Source: Gammaproteobacteria bacterium
Lineage (GTDB): Bacteria > Pseudomonadota > Gammaproteobacteria > Tenderiales > Tenderiaceae
Direction: 5' to 3'
Length of the DNA: 12,076 nucleotides
Assembly: GCA_027001525.1 (NCBI GenBank)
Contig: JALTMR010000406.1
Location: 1 to 12,076, forward strand
Positions 1 through 8,184 of this stretch are shown here, one piece after another (position 1 is the stretch's first letter; each line of letters opens with the position of its first letter). A program made the translations under genes and the position numbers. The notes under the pieces were generated by a model. It made no database searches. It saw only the letters and a list, made by a program, of their open reading frames with translations, and was not told the origin of the DNA.

Positions 1-225
1 GCGCACTTCTGCGCCCAGCTCCCGCAGCGTTTCGATCAGCACGGCGGTCTGGATGGTCATGTGCAGGCTGCCCATGATGCGAGCGCCTTTAAGGGGTTTT
101 TCTGTGCCGTATTTCTCACGCAAAGCCATCAGACCGGGCATTTCGGTCTCGGCAATGTTCATTTCTTTGCGGCCCCAGGCGGCCAGTGAGATATCGGCGA
201 TTTTATAATCGGTAAATTCAGACAT
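1..225 (-). CDS. ahcY: Adenosylhomocysteinase (SAH hydrolase), N-terminal 75 residues, cut by window edge
   Basis: AhcY is the cytoplasmic NAD-dependent enzyme that reversibly splits S-adenosylhomocysteine, the by-product of SAM-dependent methylation, into adenosine and homocysteine. Only the first 75 codons are inside the window; the rest lies to the left. The visible part is typical of the family: it opens [15 protein letters not shown], has the [12 protein letters not shown] segment, and carries [12 protein letters not shown] at residues 52-63, with the conserved substrate-domain His at 55. The start is fixed by a strong GGAGGA ribosome site at 231-236, five bases before the ATG, and by the SAH riboswitch just upstream. 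It lies downstream of metK on the same strand, so the two enzymes at either end of the methylation cycle are neighbours. Regulation by SAH is expected from the riboswitch. The family call is very secure; completeness of the rest cannot be judged. Confidence 0.97.
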   Translation of the reverse strand, partial: MSEFTDYKIADISLAAWGRKEMNIAETEMPGLMALREKYGTEKPLKGARIMGSLHMTIQTAVLIETLRELGAEVR

Positions 226-230
226 AAGTG

Positions 231-236
231 TCCTCC
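231..236 (-). promoter_or_regulatory. ahcY ribosome binding site GGAGGA
   Basis: On the minus strand the sequence reads GGAGGACACTTATG: a near-perfect Shine-Dalgarno with five bases before the ahcY start. It starts about nine bases past the last riboswitch pairing strand, so the switch could act by exposing or hiding it. A UCUUC stretch at 327-331 could pair with GAGGA of this site. Confidence 0.85.
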
Positions 237-244
237 AAATATTA

Positions 245-331
245 CCGAGCGCCGTTGCAAATGATGCCGTTCTATTCGAGCCTGGCAGTCCCTGTTACCT
301 ATATTGGGGCTGTCGCAGCGCTCCTCGAAGA
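245..331 (-). ncRNA. SAH (S-adenosylhomocysteine) riboswitch in the ahcY leader
   Basis: Read on the minus strand, all three conserved blocks of the SAH riboswitch are present in order: CGAGGAGCGCTGC (327-315), GCCAGGCTCG (286-277) and AACGGCGCTCGG (256-245). P1 forms from TTCGAG (329-324) with CTCGAA (280-275). The pseudoknot forms from GAGCGC (325-320) with GCGCTC (253-248). The variable P2 arm is CAG-C-CCC pairing with GGG-A-CTG around a roughly 13-nt loop. Established knowledge: this class senses SAH and switches on SAH-recycling genes, and it is found in front of ahcY in many beta- and gammaproteobacteria. It ends just before the ahcY ribosome site and no T-tract terminator follows, so control of translation initiation is the more likely mode (inference). 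Confidence 0.95.
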
Positions 332-390
332 GTCCGGGTGCCCTGTACGGGCGGGAATTTTCTGTATCGGTATTCCGTGGTTAGAGTTTA

Positions 391-408
391 GGGCGCCTCT
401 ATTAATTC
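391..408 (+). repeat. Left terminal inverted repeat of the MITE-like element
   Basis: GGGCGCCTCTATTAATTC. It pairs with 532-549 with a single mismatch (G at 396 where the other arm implies A). It is preceded directly by TTTA. Confidence 0.85.
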
Positions 409-432
409 TGGATGTGGCAGATTGAATCCCAA
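405..432 (-). promoter_or_regulatory. Candidate ahcY promoter inside the MITE-like element
   Basis: On the minus strand, TTGGGA (432-427) and CAGAAT (410-405) are separated by 16 bases, each matching four of six positions of the sigma-70 consensus. Initiation near 398 would give a leader of about 170 nt containing the whole SAH riboswitch. No better promoter was seen between the element and the riboswitch. This is a weak consensus match only. Confidence 0.25.
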
Positions 433-531
433 ATTCGTTACATCCAGGCGAAAATTTCGGGTAATAGTGGGGCTATTACCAAAATTTGCAACGCCGATGT
501 AGCGGGTTTGGGGTTTAAGGTGCGCTTTCAT

Positions 532-549
532 GAATTAATAGAGGTGCCC
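532..549 (-). repeat. Right terminal inverted repeat of the MITE-like element
   Basis: GAATTAATAGAGGTGCCC on the plus strand, the reverse complement of the left repeat except for one base. It is followed directly by TTTA. It lies about 30 bp beyond the metK stop codon, so metK transcripts that are not terminated would run into it. Confidence 0.85.
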
Positions 550-581
550 TTTAGTGCCGGTTGTTGCTGTGGCCTCTGTGA

Positions 582-1742
582 CTATATACCTGCTGCGGCG
601 CGCAAGTCATCCGCCTTGTCTGTTTTTTCCCAGGTGAAGGCGGCTTCTTCGCGCCCAAAGTGGCCGTACGCCGCAGTGGCCTGATAGATCGGGCGTTTCA
701 GGTCGAGCATGGCGATCAGCCCTTTGGGGCGCAGGTCGAAGTGTTCGCGAACCAGATCGGTGATTTTTGCATCGTCTATTTTTCCCGTGCCAAAAGTCTG
801 CACTGTAATAGAGGTGGGCTCGGCAACGCCAATGGCGTATGAGATCTGAATTTCACAGCGATCAGCCAGACCGGCGGCAACAATGTTTTTAGCCACGTAG
901 CGACCAGCATAAGCCGCAGAGCGATCTACTTTTGAGGGATCCTTGCCGGAAAATGCACCGCCGCCATGGCGGGCCATGCCGCCGTAGGTGTCGACGATGA
1001 TTTTACGGCCAGTCAGTCCGCAGTCACCGACGGGACCACCAATGACAAAACGCCCCGTTGGGTTGATGTGAAACAGTGTGTCGTTGTGCAGCCACTCCGC
1101 AGGCAGGACAGGCTTGATGATCTCGTCCATGATGGCTTCGCGCAGGACGTCGTTGCTGATCTCTTCATCGTGCTGGGTGGAGAGCACCACGGCCTCGATG
1201 CCGACGGGTTTGTCGTTTTCATAGCGGAACGTGACCTGGCTTTTGGCGTCCGGGCGCAGCCAGGGCAGGGTGCCATTTTTGCGAACTTCTGCCTGTCGTT
1301 TGACCAGTTTGTGGGCGAAGTGGACGGGGGCAGGCATGAGTACATCTGTTTCGTTGGACGCATAGCCGAACATCAAACCCTGGTCGCCGGCGCCTTGCTC
1401 ATGTTCCTCCGAGTCGTCAACACCTTGTGCTATGTCGACGGACTGCTTGTCGATTGAGGTGATAACGGCACAGGACTCGTAATCGAATCCCATCTCGGAG
1501 CTGTTGTAGCCGATCTCTTTAACTGTGTCGCGAACCACTTTTTGCATATCAACCCAAGCGGATGTGGTAATTTCGCCGGAGAGGATGACCATGCCGGTGT
1601 TGACCAGTGTTTCACAGGCAACGCGGGCTTCTTTATCCTGCGCCAGAATAGCGTCGAGGATGCCATCAGAAATTTGGTCGGCAACTTTGTCAGGATGTCC
1701 TTCGGAGACTGACTCGGAAGTAAATAGGTAGTTGTTTGTCAT
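582..1742 (-). CDS. metK: S-adenosylmethionine synthetase (methionine adenosyltransferase)
   Basis: MetK makes SAM from methionine and ATP, releasing phosphate and pyrophosphate; it is cytoplasmic and normally a tetramer. The 386-residue protein has the usual length for the family and its hallmarks: EGHPDK at 14-19, with the ATP-binding His16 and Asp18; GAGDQG at 117-122, part of the methionine/ATP site; and the P-loop-like GGGAFSGKD at 260-268. The C-terminus contains the conserved AAYGHFGRE. It is complete, from ATG at 1742 to TAG at 584-582. The nearest Shine-Dalgarno (GGAG, 1757-1754) is eleven bases from the ATG, rather far, and a five-codon ORF overlaps the start (see the leader ORF entry). 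It diverges from tkt and is followed, beyond a MITE-like element and the SAH riboswitch, by ahcY. No T-tract terminator is seen directly after the stop, so read-through to ahcY is possible. Confidence 0.98.
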   Translation of the reverse strand: MTNNYLFTSESVSEGHPDKVADQISDGILDAILAQDKEARVACETLVNTGMVILSGEITTSAWVDMQKVVRDTVKEIGYNSSEMGFDYESCAVITSIDKQSVDIAQGVDDSEEHEQGAGDQGLMFGYASNETDVLMPAPVHFAHKLVKRQAEVRKNGTLPWLRPDAKSQVTFRYENDKPVGIEAVVLSTQHDEEISNDVLREAIMDEIIKPVLPAEWLHNDTLFHINPTGRFVIGGPVGDCGLTGRKIIVDTYGGMARHGGGAFSGKDPSKVDRSAAYAGRYVAKNIVAAGLADRCEIQISYAIGVAEPTSITVQTFGTGKIDDAKITDLVREHFDLRPKGLIAMLDLKRPIYQATAAYGHFGREEAAFTWEKTDKADDLRAAAGI

Positions 1743-1759
1743 TATGTAGTTAACTCCAT
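1742..1759 (-). CDS. Possible five-codon leader ORF overlapping the metK start
   Basis: On the minus strand, ATG GAG TTA ACT ACA TAA encodes MELTT and its stop codon shares the A of the metK ATG (TAATG overlap). It has its own GGAG (1771-1768) eight bases upstream, better spaced than the GGAG in front of metK. TAATG overlaps are a usual sign of translational coupling, so ribosomes finishing the leader could restart on metK. It is too short to test by coding statistics, and it may simply be a by-product of the 14-bp tandem repeat in which it lies. Confidence 0.35.
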
Positions 1760-1771
1760 GTATTTAACTCC
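1744..1771 (-). repeat. 14-bp tandem duplication containing two Shine-Dalgarno copies
   Basis: On the minus strand GGAGTTAAATACAT (1771-1758) is followed directly by GGAGTTAACTACAT (1757-1744), 13 of 14 bases identical. The duplication places two GGAG motifs 14 bases apart in front of metK. Confidence 0.8.
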
Positions 1772-1828
1772 ACTGCTTTATTGGATTGAGTTATGCGGGC
1801 ACCATCGGCTCTGTGCCCAAGGGTCGGG

Positions 1829-1858
1829 ATTCTAGCGCTATTTCACAACAACACTCAA
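1829..1858 (-). promoter_or_regulatory. Candidate metK promoter
   Basis: On the minus strand TTGAGT (1858-1853) and TAGAAT (1834-1829) are 18 bases apart, matching four and five of six sigma-70 positions. The predicted leader would be about 80 nt. It would contain a hairpin with stem GGGCAC (1818-1813 on the transcript sense) pairing with GTGCCC (1802-1797), around a 10-nt loop. Confidence 0.4.
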
Positions 1859-1941
1859 ACGGAAATGTCCTGTTGCCGGTGGCCCGGCGGATAAGGTGGT
1901 GGGGTATTGCTGATTATTTGTAAGTGTTGGAGAATGGCGAG

Positions 1942-1969
1942 AAAAAACAGGGCGCGCCCCGCGTTGTTT
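1942..1969 (-). terminator. Terminator-like hairpin with T6 tract, minus strand, function unclear
   Basis: On the minus strand AAACAACGCG pairs with CGC...CTGTTT, with a two-base bulge and a GC-rich core that includes the palindrome GGGCGCGCCC (1959-1950). A run of six T (1947-1942) completes it, although part of the T run is used in the stem. It points toward metK but lies upstream of the candidate metK promoter. It could end an antisense or small RNA from the tkt leader side, attenuate a longer metK transcript, or be chance structure. Confidence 0.3.
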
Positions 1970-2041
1970 CTGTAGCGATATGGTTGTGGTGTATGTGCGG
2001 CTAGGTCGGGGTGGCTCTGAGTTACAGTTCGTTGTGGCGTG

Positions 2042-2067
2042 TTGATAGCCTTCATATGTGATAAGAT
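2042..2067 (+). promoter_or_regulatory. Candidate tkt promoter (extended -10)
   Basis: TTGATA (2042-2047) lies 14 bases before TAAGAT (2062-2067), which is preceded by the extended -10 TG at 2059-2060. The spacer is short for a standard sigma-70 site, so the extended -10 would have to carry recognition. The predicted leader is about 90 nt. Confidence 0.35.
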
Positions 2068-2163
2068 GCCCAGCTTTCCCGCCTTGCTCAGGTGTGTGGG
2101 TGGCCTTTTGGTCGCTGGTAACTTTTTGAATTCCTTAACAATAAAACCTTTGAGGAGAGTTTT

Positions 2164-4137
2164 ATGCCCTCTCGTAAAGAACTAGCCAATGCTATCCGTG
2201 CTTTGAGTATGGATGCTGTACAGAAAGCCAACTCAGGTCATCCTGGCGCCCCCATGGGGATGGCCGATATTGCCGAGGTTCTGTGGAACGATAACCTGGT
2301 TCACAATCCGGCCAACCCAAACTGGAGCAATCGCGACCGCTTTATTCTGTCCAATGGCCACGGTTCGATGCTGATCTATTCTCTGCTGCACTTAACGGGC
2401 TATGACCTGAGCATTGATGATCTGAAGAATTTCCGTCAGTTGCACTCAAAAACACCGGGTCACCCGGAGTATGGCTATGCCCCCGGTGTTGAAACCACCA
2501 CAGGCCCTCTGGGGCAAGGTATTACTAATGGCGTAGGCATGGCGATTGCCGAGAAGGCGTTGGCGGGCCACTTTAACCAGAAGGGCCACGAGATCGTCGA
2601 TCACCACACTTATGTCTTCCTGGGTGACGGATGTTTGATGGAAGGTATCTCTCACGAGGCATGCTCTCTGGCTGGAACGTTGGGCCTGGGTAAGTTGATT
2701 GCTTTCTGGGATGACAATGGTATCTCCATCGATGGGCACGTTGAGGGCTGGTTCTCTGACGACACGCCGAAGCGTTTTGAATCCTACGGCTGGCATGTGA
2801 TTGCCGATGTAGACGGTCACGACCCCGAAGCCCTTTCACACGCCATCGCGACAGCGAAAGCGATGACTGACAAACCCACCATGATTTGCTGCAAAACGAC
2901 CATCGGGTTTGGTTCTCCGAACAAGGCCGGTAGTCACGCCTGTCATGGCGCTCCTTTGGGCGAAGAAGAAATTAACCTGACAAAAGCAGCTTTGGGTTGG
3001 GATCACGGTCCGTTTGAAGTGCCTGCAGATGTCTATGCTGGCTGGGATGCAAAGGAAAAAGGTGCCAAAGCCGAAGCAGCCTGGAATGAAAAGTTCGCGG
3101 CTTATAAAGCAGCATTTCCTGAGTTGGCGGCTGAGTACGAACGTCGTATGGCAGGTGATCTGCCGGCAGACTGGGCGGCCAAATCAGCTGAATACATTGC
3201 CTCCGTTGATGCGGCGGCGAAAAGCCCTGCAACACGCCAGGCGTCGTTGGCCGCTATCGAAGCGTATTCGCCCCTGGTTCCTGAAATGTTTGGCGGCTCC
3301 GCTGACCTGGGTTGTTCAAATCTGACCGAGTGGTCTGGCTATAAGCCGATGATCAGTAATGAAGATGCTAACTATCTGAACTACGGTGTGCGTGAGTTTG
3401 GTATGTCTGCCATCATGAATGGTATGGCGTTGCACGGCGGCTTGATTCCTTTCGGCGCGACCTTCTTGATGTTCTCCGAGTATGCTCGCAACGCTCTGCG
3501 TATGGCTGCTCTGATGAAAATTCAAAGCATCTTTGTGTTTACCCATGACTCCATTGGCTTGGGTGAAGATGGTCCGACACATCAGCCTATCGAACAGATT
3601 CCAACGTTGCGTATGATTCCAAACATGGCTGTGTGGCGTCCGTGCGATGCAGTGGAGTCAGCGGTCTGTTGGGCTCAGGCAATCGAGCGCAAGGACGGTC
3701 CATCTTGCCTGATCTTCTCTCGTCAGGGTTTGCCTCATAATGAGCGGACCGACGAACAGATTGCTGCCATCAGCAAGGGTGGGTACATTCTGAAGGATTG
3801 CGAAGGCAGCCCGGATGCAATCATTATTGCTACCGGTTCTGAAGTCGCTTTGGCAACGGGTGCTGCTGATGCCATGACGGGCAAGAAGGTGCGTGTGGTG
3901 TCCATGCCTTCCACTAATGTTTTTGATGCGCAGGACGAGGCCTATCGTTCATCCGTTCTGATCAAGGGTGTCCCCACCGTTGCAGTTGAAGCCGCGGTGA
4001 CTGATGCTTGGTATAAATACGCTGACGCCGTAGTGGGTATCGACCATTTTGGTGAATCTGCACCTGCTGGCGAGCTGTTCAAAGAGTTTGGCTTTACCGT
4101 GGAAAATGTAGTCGCTGCGGTAGAAGGCGTACTCTAA
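2164..4137 (+). CDS. tkt: Transketolase
   Basis: Transketolase moves two-carbon ketol units between sugar phosphates using thiamine diphosphate, linking the pentose phosphate pathway to glycolysis. The 657 residues are close to the 663 of E. coli TktA. Order of parts: N-terminal diphosphate-binding domain with SGHPGAP (24-30, His26), NGHG (64-67, His66), GPLGQG (114-119), and the metal/cofactor signature running from GDG (154-156) to Asn185; then the pyrimidine-binding domain with the catalytic Glu in VREFG (Glu411), FTHDS (His461) and GEDGPTHQP (467-475); then the C-terminal domain. The start has a good AGGAG (2153-2157) six bases upstream. It is first in the plus-strand run of carbon genes and is followed by a hairpin terminator before gap. 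Nothing is truncated or missing. Confidence 0.98.
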   Translation: MPSRKELANAIRALSMDAVQKANSGHPGAPMGMADIAEVLWNDNLVHNPANPNWSNRDRFILSNGHGSMLIYSLLHLTGYDLSIDDLKNFRQLHSKTPGHPEYGYAPGVETTTGPLGQGITNGVGMAIAEKALAGHFNQKGHEIVDHHTYVFLGDGCLMEGISHEACSLAGTLGLGKLIAFWDDNGISIDGHVEGWFSDDTPKRFESYGWHVIADVDGHDPEALSHAIATAKAMTDKPTMICCKTTIGFGSPNKAGSHACHGAPLGEEEINLTKAALGWDHGPFEVPADVYAGWDAKEKGAKAEAAWNEKFAAYKAAFPELAAEYERRMAGDLPADWAAKSAEYIASVDAAAKSPATRQASLAAIEAYSPLVPEMFGGSADLGCSNLTEWSGYKPMISNEDANYLNYGVREFGMSAIMNGMALHGGLIPFGATFLMFSEYARNALRMAALMKIQSIFVFTHDSIGLGEDGPTHQPIEQIPTLRMIPNMAVWRPCDAVESAVCWAQAIERKDGPSCLIFSRQGLPHNERTDEQIAAISKGGYILKDCEGSPDAIIIATGSEVALATGAADAMTGKKVRVVSMPSTNVFDAQDEAYRSSVLIKGVPTVAVEAAVTDAWYKYADAVVGIDHFGESAPAGELFKEFGFTVENVVAAVEGVL

Positions 4138-4141
4138 ATAA

Positions 4142-5218
<1,077 letters not shown>

Positions 5219-5235
5219 GCATAGCTGTCGCAATT

Positions 5236-5269
5236 AGAGGCATGGGGGCATTTGCTCCCGTGTCTTTTT
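5236..5269 (+). terminator. Strong intrinsic terminator after gap
   Basis: A stem of up to 14 pairs, several of them G-U, joins 5236-5249 to 5254-5267 around an ATTT loop and runs into TTTTT (5265-5269). It begins 17 bases after the gap stop. This implies that pgk has its own promoter in the remaining 80 bp or relies on limited read-through. Confidence 0.8.
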
Positions 5270-5352
5270 GTATTTCAATTTGAAGTCGAGAGACATTTGC
5301 TGAGGGCCACCTCACCAAATTTCTTTCAAATAAATATCATGGAGAGTTAACC

Positions 5353-6531
5353 ATGTCTGTCATTAAAATGATTGATCTTGATCTGTCTGGTAAACGTGTA
5401 TTGATCCGTCAGGATCTGAACGTGCCTGTCAAAGGTGGCAAGGTAACGTCCGATGCGCGTATTCGTGCTTCTCTGCCTACCATCGAAAAAGCTTTAGAAG
5501 CCGGTGCCGCTGTGATGATTATGTCTCACTTGGGGCGCCCGACAGAGGGTGAGTATGCGGAAGAGTTTTCCTTGGCTCCAGTGGCTGAACACATGGGGAA
5601 CTTGTTGGGCAAAGAGGTTAAGTTGATCAGGGATTATCTTGATGGTGTGGATATTGCCCCCGGTGATGTCGCTATTCTGGAGAATGTTAGATTTAATGCC
5701 GGCGAGAAGAAAAATGCTGACGAATTGGCCAAAAAATATGCCGCGTTGTGTGATGTTTTTGTCATGGATGCGTTTGGTACAGCACACAGGGCACAAGGGT
5801 CTACTCATGGTGTAGCAAAGTATGCGCCGGTTGCTTGTGCTGGCCCCTTGCTGGCTGGTGAGTTGGATGCGCTGGGTAAGGCGTTGGATAACCCGGCCCG
5901 GCCAATGGTGGCTATTGTTGGTGGCTCCAAAGTATCCACCAAGCTGACTGTGTTGGAGTCCCTCTCCAAAGTAGTGGATCAATTGATTGTCGGTGGTGGT
6001 ATTGCTAACACCTTCATTGCCGCGACGGGCAATAACGTTGGCAAATCCCTCTACGAAGCTGATTTGGTTGATACGTGTAATAAATTGATTTCTGATGCCA
6101 AATCACGGGGCGGTGATATTCCGGTACCGACAGATGTTGTTTGTGGAAAGGAGTTTTCAGAGACGGCAGAAGCCAGTCTGAAACCTGTTTCTGCGGTAGA
6201 AGACGACGATATGATTTTCGATATTGGCCCTGACAGCGCTGCTGCTTTGGCTGAGGTTTTGAAATCGGCGGGTACCATTGTCTGGAATGGCCCTGTTGGG
6301 GTCTTTGAGTTTGATCAGTTTGGCGAAGGTACCAAGGCGATTGCCATGGCCATTGCGGAGTCTTCAGCGTTTTCTATCGCTGGTGGTGGTGATACCCTGG
6401 CAGCGGTTGATAAATATGATATCGCTGATAAAGTGTCTTACATTTCCACTGGCGGTGGTGCTTTTCTTGAGTTCCTTGAAGGCAAAAAATTGCCTGCGGT
6501 TGCGATCCTTGAAGAGCGCGCTGCAAATTAA
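5353..6531 (+). CDS. pgk: Phosphoglycerate kinase
   Basis: Pgk transfers the acyl phosphate of 1,3-bisphosphoglycerate to ADP, making ATP and 3-phosphoglycerate: the step after GAPDH. The 392-residue protein has the two-lobe layout. The N-terminal substrate lobe has the signature [10 protein letters not shown] (16-25), Arg36 in [17 protein letters not shown] (58-63) and LENVRF (109-114). The C-terminal nucleotide lobe has GGSKVSTK (190-197), WNGPVGVFE (311-319) and GGGDT (344-348). It reads as a close relative of E. coli Pgk (387 residues), with a slightly longer segment near 247-262 ([15 protein letters not shown]). The start is set by GGAG (5341-5344), eight bases before the ATG, and by homology (MSVIKM). 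It is complete, with no sign of transfer. Confidence 0.98.
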   Translation: MSVIKMIDLDLSGKRVLIRQDLNVPVKGGKVTSDARIRASLPTIEKALEAGAAVMIMSHLGRPTEGEYAEEFSLAPVAEHMGNLLGKEVKLIRDYLDGVDIAPGDVAILENVRFNAGEKKNADELAKKYAALCDVFVMDAFGTAHRAQGSTHGVAKYAPVACAGPLLAGELDALGKALDNPARPMVAIVGGSKVSTKLTVLESLSKVVDQLIVGGGIANTFIAATGNNVGKSLYEADLVDTCNKLISDAKSRGGDIPVPTDVVCGKEFSETAEASLKPVSAVEDDDMIFDIGPDSAAALAEVLKSAGTIVWNGPVGVFEFDQFGEGTKAIAMAIAESSAFSIAGGGDTLAAVDKYDIADKVSYISTGGGAFLEFLEGKKLPAVAILEERAAN

Positions 6532-6545
6532 TAATGTGGGGTAGT

Positions 6546-6577
6546 CCCTCGGCTTGGGTCGAGGGGGTGCTTGGTTT
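6546..6577 (+). terminator. Weak hairpin after pgk
   Basis: CCCTCG (6546-6551) pairs with CGAGGG (6560-6565) around an 8-nt loop. It is followed by GGTGCTTGGTTT, not a real T-run, so it may only slow or partly stop polymerase, or protect the pgk mRNA end, rather than isolate pyk. Confidence 0.4.
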
Positions 6578-6624
6578 GTGAACGGAAAATAATTATCTGT
6601 ATTTGGGTTTTGAGCTCATAAAAT

Positions 6625-8073
6625 ATGTTTAGACGCACGAAAATTGTAGCGACGTTAGGTCCGGCCACTGATGATCCACAGGTATTGGATGAACTTATTC
6701 AAGCCGGTGTTGACGTTGTCAGGGCCAATTTTTCTCATGGAACTGCCGAGGATCACATCAATCGAGCCGAAGCGGTTCGTAACCGTGCGCGAGCCCATGG
6801 CCGTCAGGTGGGGGTGCTTGCTGATTTGCAGGGCCCCAAGATTCGTACCGCCCGATTCAAAGCGGGAAAGGTATTCCTCGAAGAGGGTGATCGCTTTATT
6901 CTGGATGGCGCTTTGGGTCTGGATGACGGCGACCGTGAGCGTGTCGGTCTCACCTATAAAGAGCTACCTAACGACGTCGATCGGGGCGATACCCTGTTGC
7001 TGGATGATGGTCGCATCGTTCTGTGGGTGGAAGAGGTCGCGGGCGCCGAGATCATTTGTAAGGTCCAGGTAGGGGGATACTTGTCCAACAACAAGGGGAT
7101 CAACCGCCAGGGTGGGGGCTTGTCAGCCGATGCGTTGACCGAAAAAGATCGTGCGGACATCATCACGGCAGCCAAGATTCAGGCTGATTATGTGGCGATC
7201 TCATTTCCTCGTTGTGCCGATGATGTGCATTTGGCAAGAGAGCTGCTTCGGGAGGCCGGCGGACACGGTGGCATTGTGGCCAAAATCGAACGTGCCGAAG
7301 CCGTCGATGATATCGAGGAGATTGTTGCTGCCTCCGACGCCATAATGATCGCAAGGGGAGATCTGGGTGTTGAGATTGGTGACGCAGAACTGCCCGCAGT
7401 CCAGAAGCGTTTTATTAGAATTGCCCGTGAAATGAATCGGGCAGTTATTACCGCGACGCAAATGATGGAGAGCATGATAGAGAATCCCATTCCTACTCGT
7501 GCCGAAGTATTTGACGTGGCGAACGCCGTCCTTGATGGGACCGATGCGGTGATGTTATCCGCCGAGACGGCAGCAGGAAAATACCCCGCCAAAGCAGTCG
7601 CGGCTATGGCGCGTATATGCGTTAGCGCGGAGAAGCAGGAACAGGCAACTGTTTCTGATCATCGTATCAACACTCGTTTTTCTCGTACCGACGAAGCCAT
7701 CGCCATGTCTGCTATGTATGCCGCGAACCACCTCGGTGTAAAAGCAATTGCTTCGTTGACTGAATCTGGTTCAACTCCTTTGTGGATGTCTCGGATTAGC
7801 TCAGCGATTCCCATTTATGCACTGACGCCTCATGTGGAAACACGTCGGAAGGTGACTTTGTATCGAGGGGTTTGCCCAGTCAGTTTCAGTGTGTCATCTA
7901 CGGATCATGCAGAGGTCAACAAAGAAGCCATTGATGAGTTGATGCGCCGAGGTGCCGTGCGTGATGGTGATTTGGTCATTATCACCAAAGGTGATTTGAT
8001 GGGTGTCCTGGGTGGTACAAACGCGATGAAGATAGTGCGTGTCGGGGATATGTTGGACGTCTCGGGTTCCTGA
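6625..8073 (+). CDS. pykA: Pyruvate kinase, PykA type
   Basis: Pyruvate kinase converts phosphoenolpyruvate and ADP to pyruvate and ATP, the last glycolytic step. The 482 residues match PykA (480 in E. coli) in length and sequence more than PykF. Visible motifs: [12 protein letters not shown] at the N-terminus, NFSHG (35-39), DLQGPKIR (67-74) leading into the B domain, the catalytic KIERAEA (Lys220, Glu222), the metal and phosphate loop [11 protein letters not shown] (241-251), and TQMMESM (278-284). The C-terminal effector-type domain ends with [12 protein letters not shown]. An in-frame TAA at 6619-6621 rules out any earlier start, so ATG 6625 is the first possible one. Its ribosome site is poor (only TGAG at 6611-6614), unlike its neighbours. 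It also uses more mixed codons than the flanking glycolytic genes, suggesting lower expression (impression, not calculated). Confidence 0.96.
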   Translation: MFRRTKIVATLGPATDDPQVLDELIQAGVDVVRANFSHGTAEDHINRAEAVRNRARAHGRQVGVLADLQGPKIRTARFKAGKVFLEEGDRFILDGALGLDDGDRERVGLTYKELPNDVDRGDTLLLDDGRIVLWVEEVAGAEIICKVQVGGYLSNNKGINRQGGGLSADALTEKDRADIITAAKIQADYVAISFPRCADDVHLARELLREAGGHGGIVAKIERAEAVDDIEEIVAASDAIMIARGDLGVEIGDAELPAVQKRFIRIAREMNRAVITATQMMESMIENPIPTRAEVFDVANAVLDGTDAVMLSAETAAGKYPAKAVAAMARICVSAEKQEQATVSDHRINTRFSRTDEAIAMSAMYAANHLGVKAIASLTESGSTPLWMSRISSAIPIYALTPHVETRRKVTLYRGVCPVSFSVSSTDHAEVNKEAIDELMRRGAVRDGDLVIITKGDLMGVLGGTNAMKIVRVGDMLDVSGS

Positions 8074-8108
8074 TTCTGATTTAGTGATTTTTTGCCCTTT
8101 GGATTTTT

Positions 8109-8130
8109 AAGACACGCCTAGGTGTGTCTT
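8109..8130 (+). terminator. Hairpin between pyk and fba, not a classical terminator
   Basis: AAGACACGC (8109-8117) pairs with GGTGTGTCTT (8122-8130 side) around a CTAG-centred loop. It is followed by GCGAGGGGCG before any T-rich stretch (GTTTGTTTATTTATT from 8141), so it lacks an adjacent T-run. It could be an mRNA end-stabilising stem, a processing site or a weak terminator. A TTTTT run (8104-8108) lies before rather than after the stem. Confidence 0.35.
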
Positions 8131-8184
8131 GCGAGGGGCGTTTGTTTATTTATTGAAAAGCCTTTATTTATTAAGGAGAGCAAC

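Larger units (their letters stand above)
387..553. mobile_element. MITE-like non-coding element, 159 bp (391-549), with TTTA target duplication
   Basis: An 18-bp terminal inverted repeat, GGGCGCCTCTATTAATTC at 391-408, matches the reverse complement of 532-549 with one mismatch (17/18). TTTA flanks the pair directly at 387-390 and 550-553. If one base of the end is counted with the flank, TTTAG repeats on both sides. There is no credible transposase or other gene inside. The interior holds further self-complementary arms: CTGGATGT (408-415) with ACATCCAG (440-447), and GGTAATAG (460-467) with CTATTACC (473-480), the latter flanked by two AAATTT palindromes (452-457, 482-487). Size, terminal repeats, duplicated flank and lack of coding fit a miniature inverted-repeat transposable element. 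The parent family is unknown; the TTAG within the flank resembles the YTAR target of some IS5-group elements, but this is only a hint. Confidence 0.8.
1743..2163. other. Divergent metK/tkt intergenic region (421 bp)
   Basis: No convincing gene is present. It holds candidate promoters for metK and tkt, the metK leader hairpin (1797-1818), a GCCGG/CCGGC hairpin (1875-1888), and a terminator-like hairpin read on the minus strand (about 1942-1969). No MetJ-type box (AGACGTCT) and no recognised SAM riboswitch were seen in front of metK. The stretch from about 1970 to 2045 is rich in G and T without clear repeat structure. Confidence 0.6.

Noticed and set aside
338..352. GCCC-TGTAC-GGGC small hairpin upstream of the riboswitch as a metK terminator
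   Set aside because: Only four pairs, and no T-run on the minus strand after it.
228..684. Plus-strand ORFs of 65 and 90 codons across the ahcY-metK spacer
   Set aside because: They run through the antisense of the riboswitch, the MITE inverted repeats and the metK 3' end. No family resemblance or ribosome site; structural DNA read in the wrong direction.
966..1457. 163-codon plus-strand ORF opposite metK
   Set aside because: Shadow of the metK reading frame in moderately GC-rich DNA. The minus-strand frame encodes a complete, canonical MetK.
1855..2055. 66-codon minus-strand ORF in the metK/tkt spacer
   Set aside because: It is Pro/His/Gln-rich with no recognisable family and no convincing ribosome site, and it overlaps both the metK promoter candidate and a terminator-like hairpin. 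Probably chance.
8122..8184. 21-residue N-terminal extension of the aldolase from an in-frame GTG
   Set aside because: The ATG at 8185 has an ideal AAGGAG and the family N-terminus begins there ([10 protein letters not shown]). The extension overlaps the intergenic hairpin and shows no conserved character.
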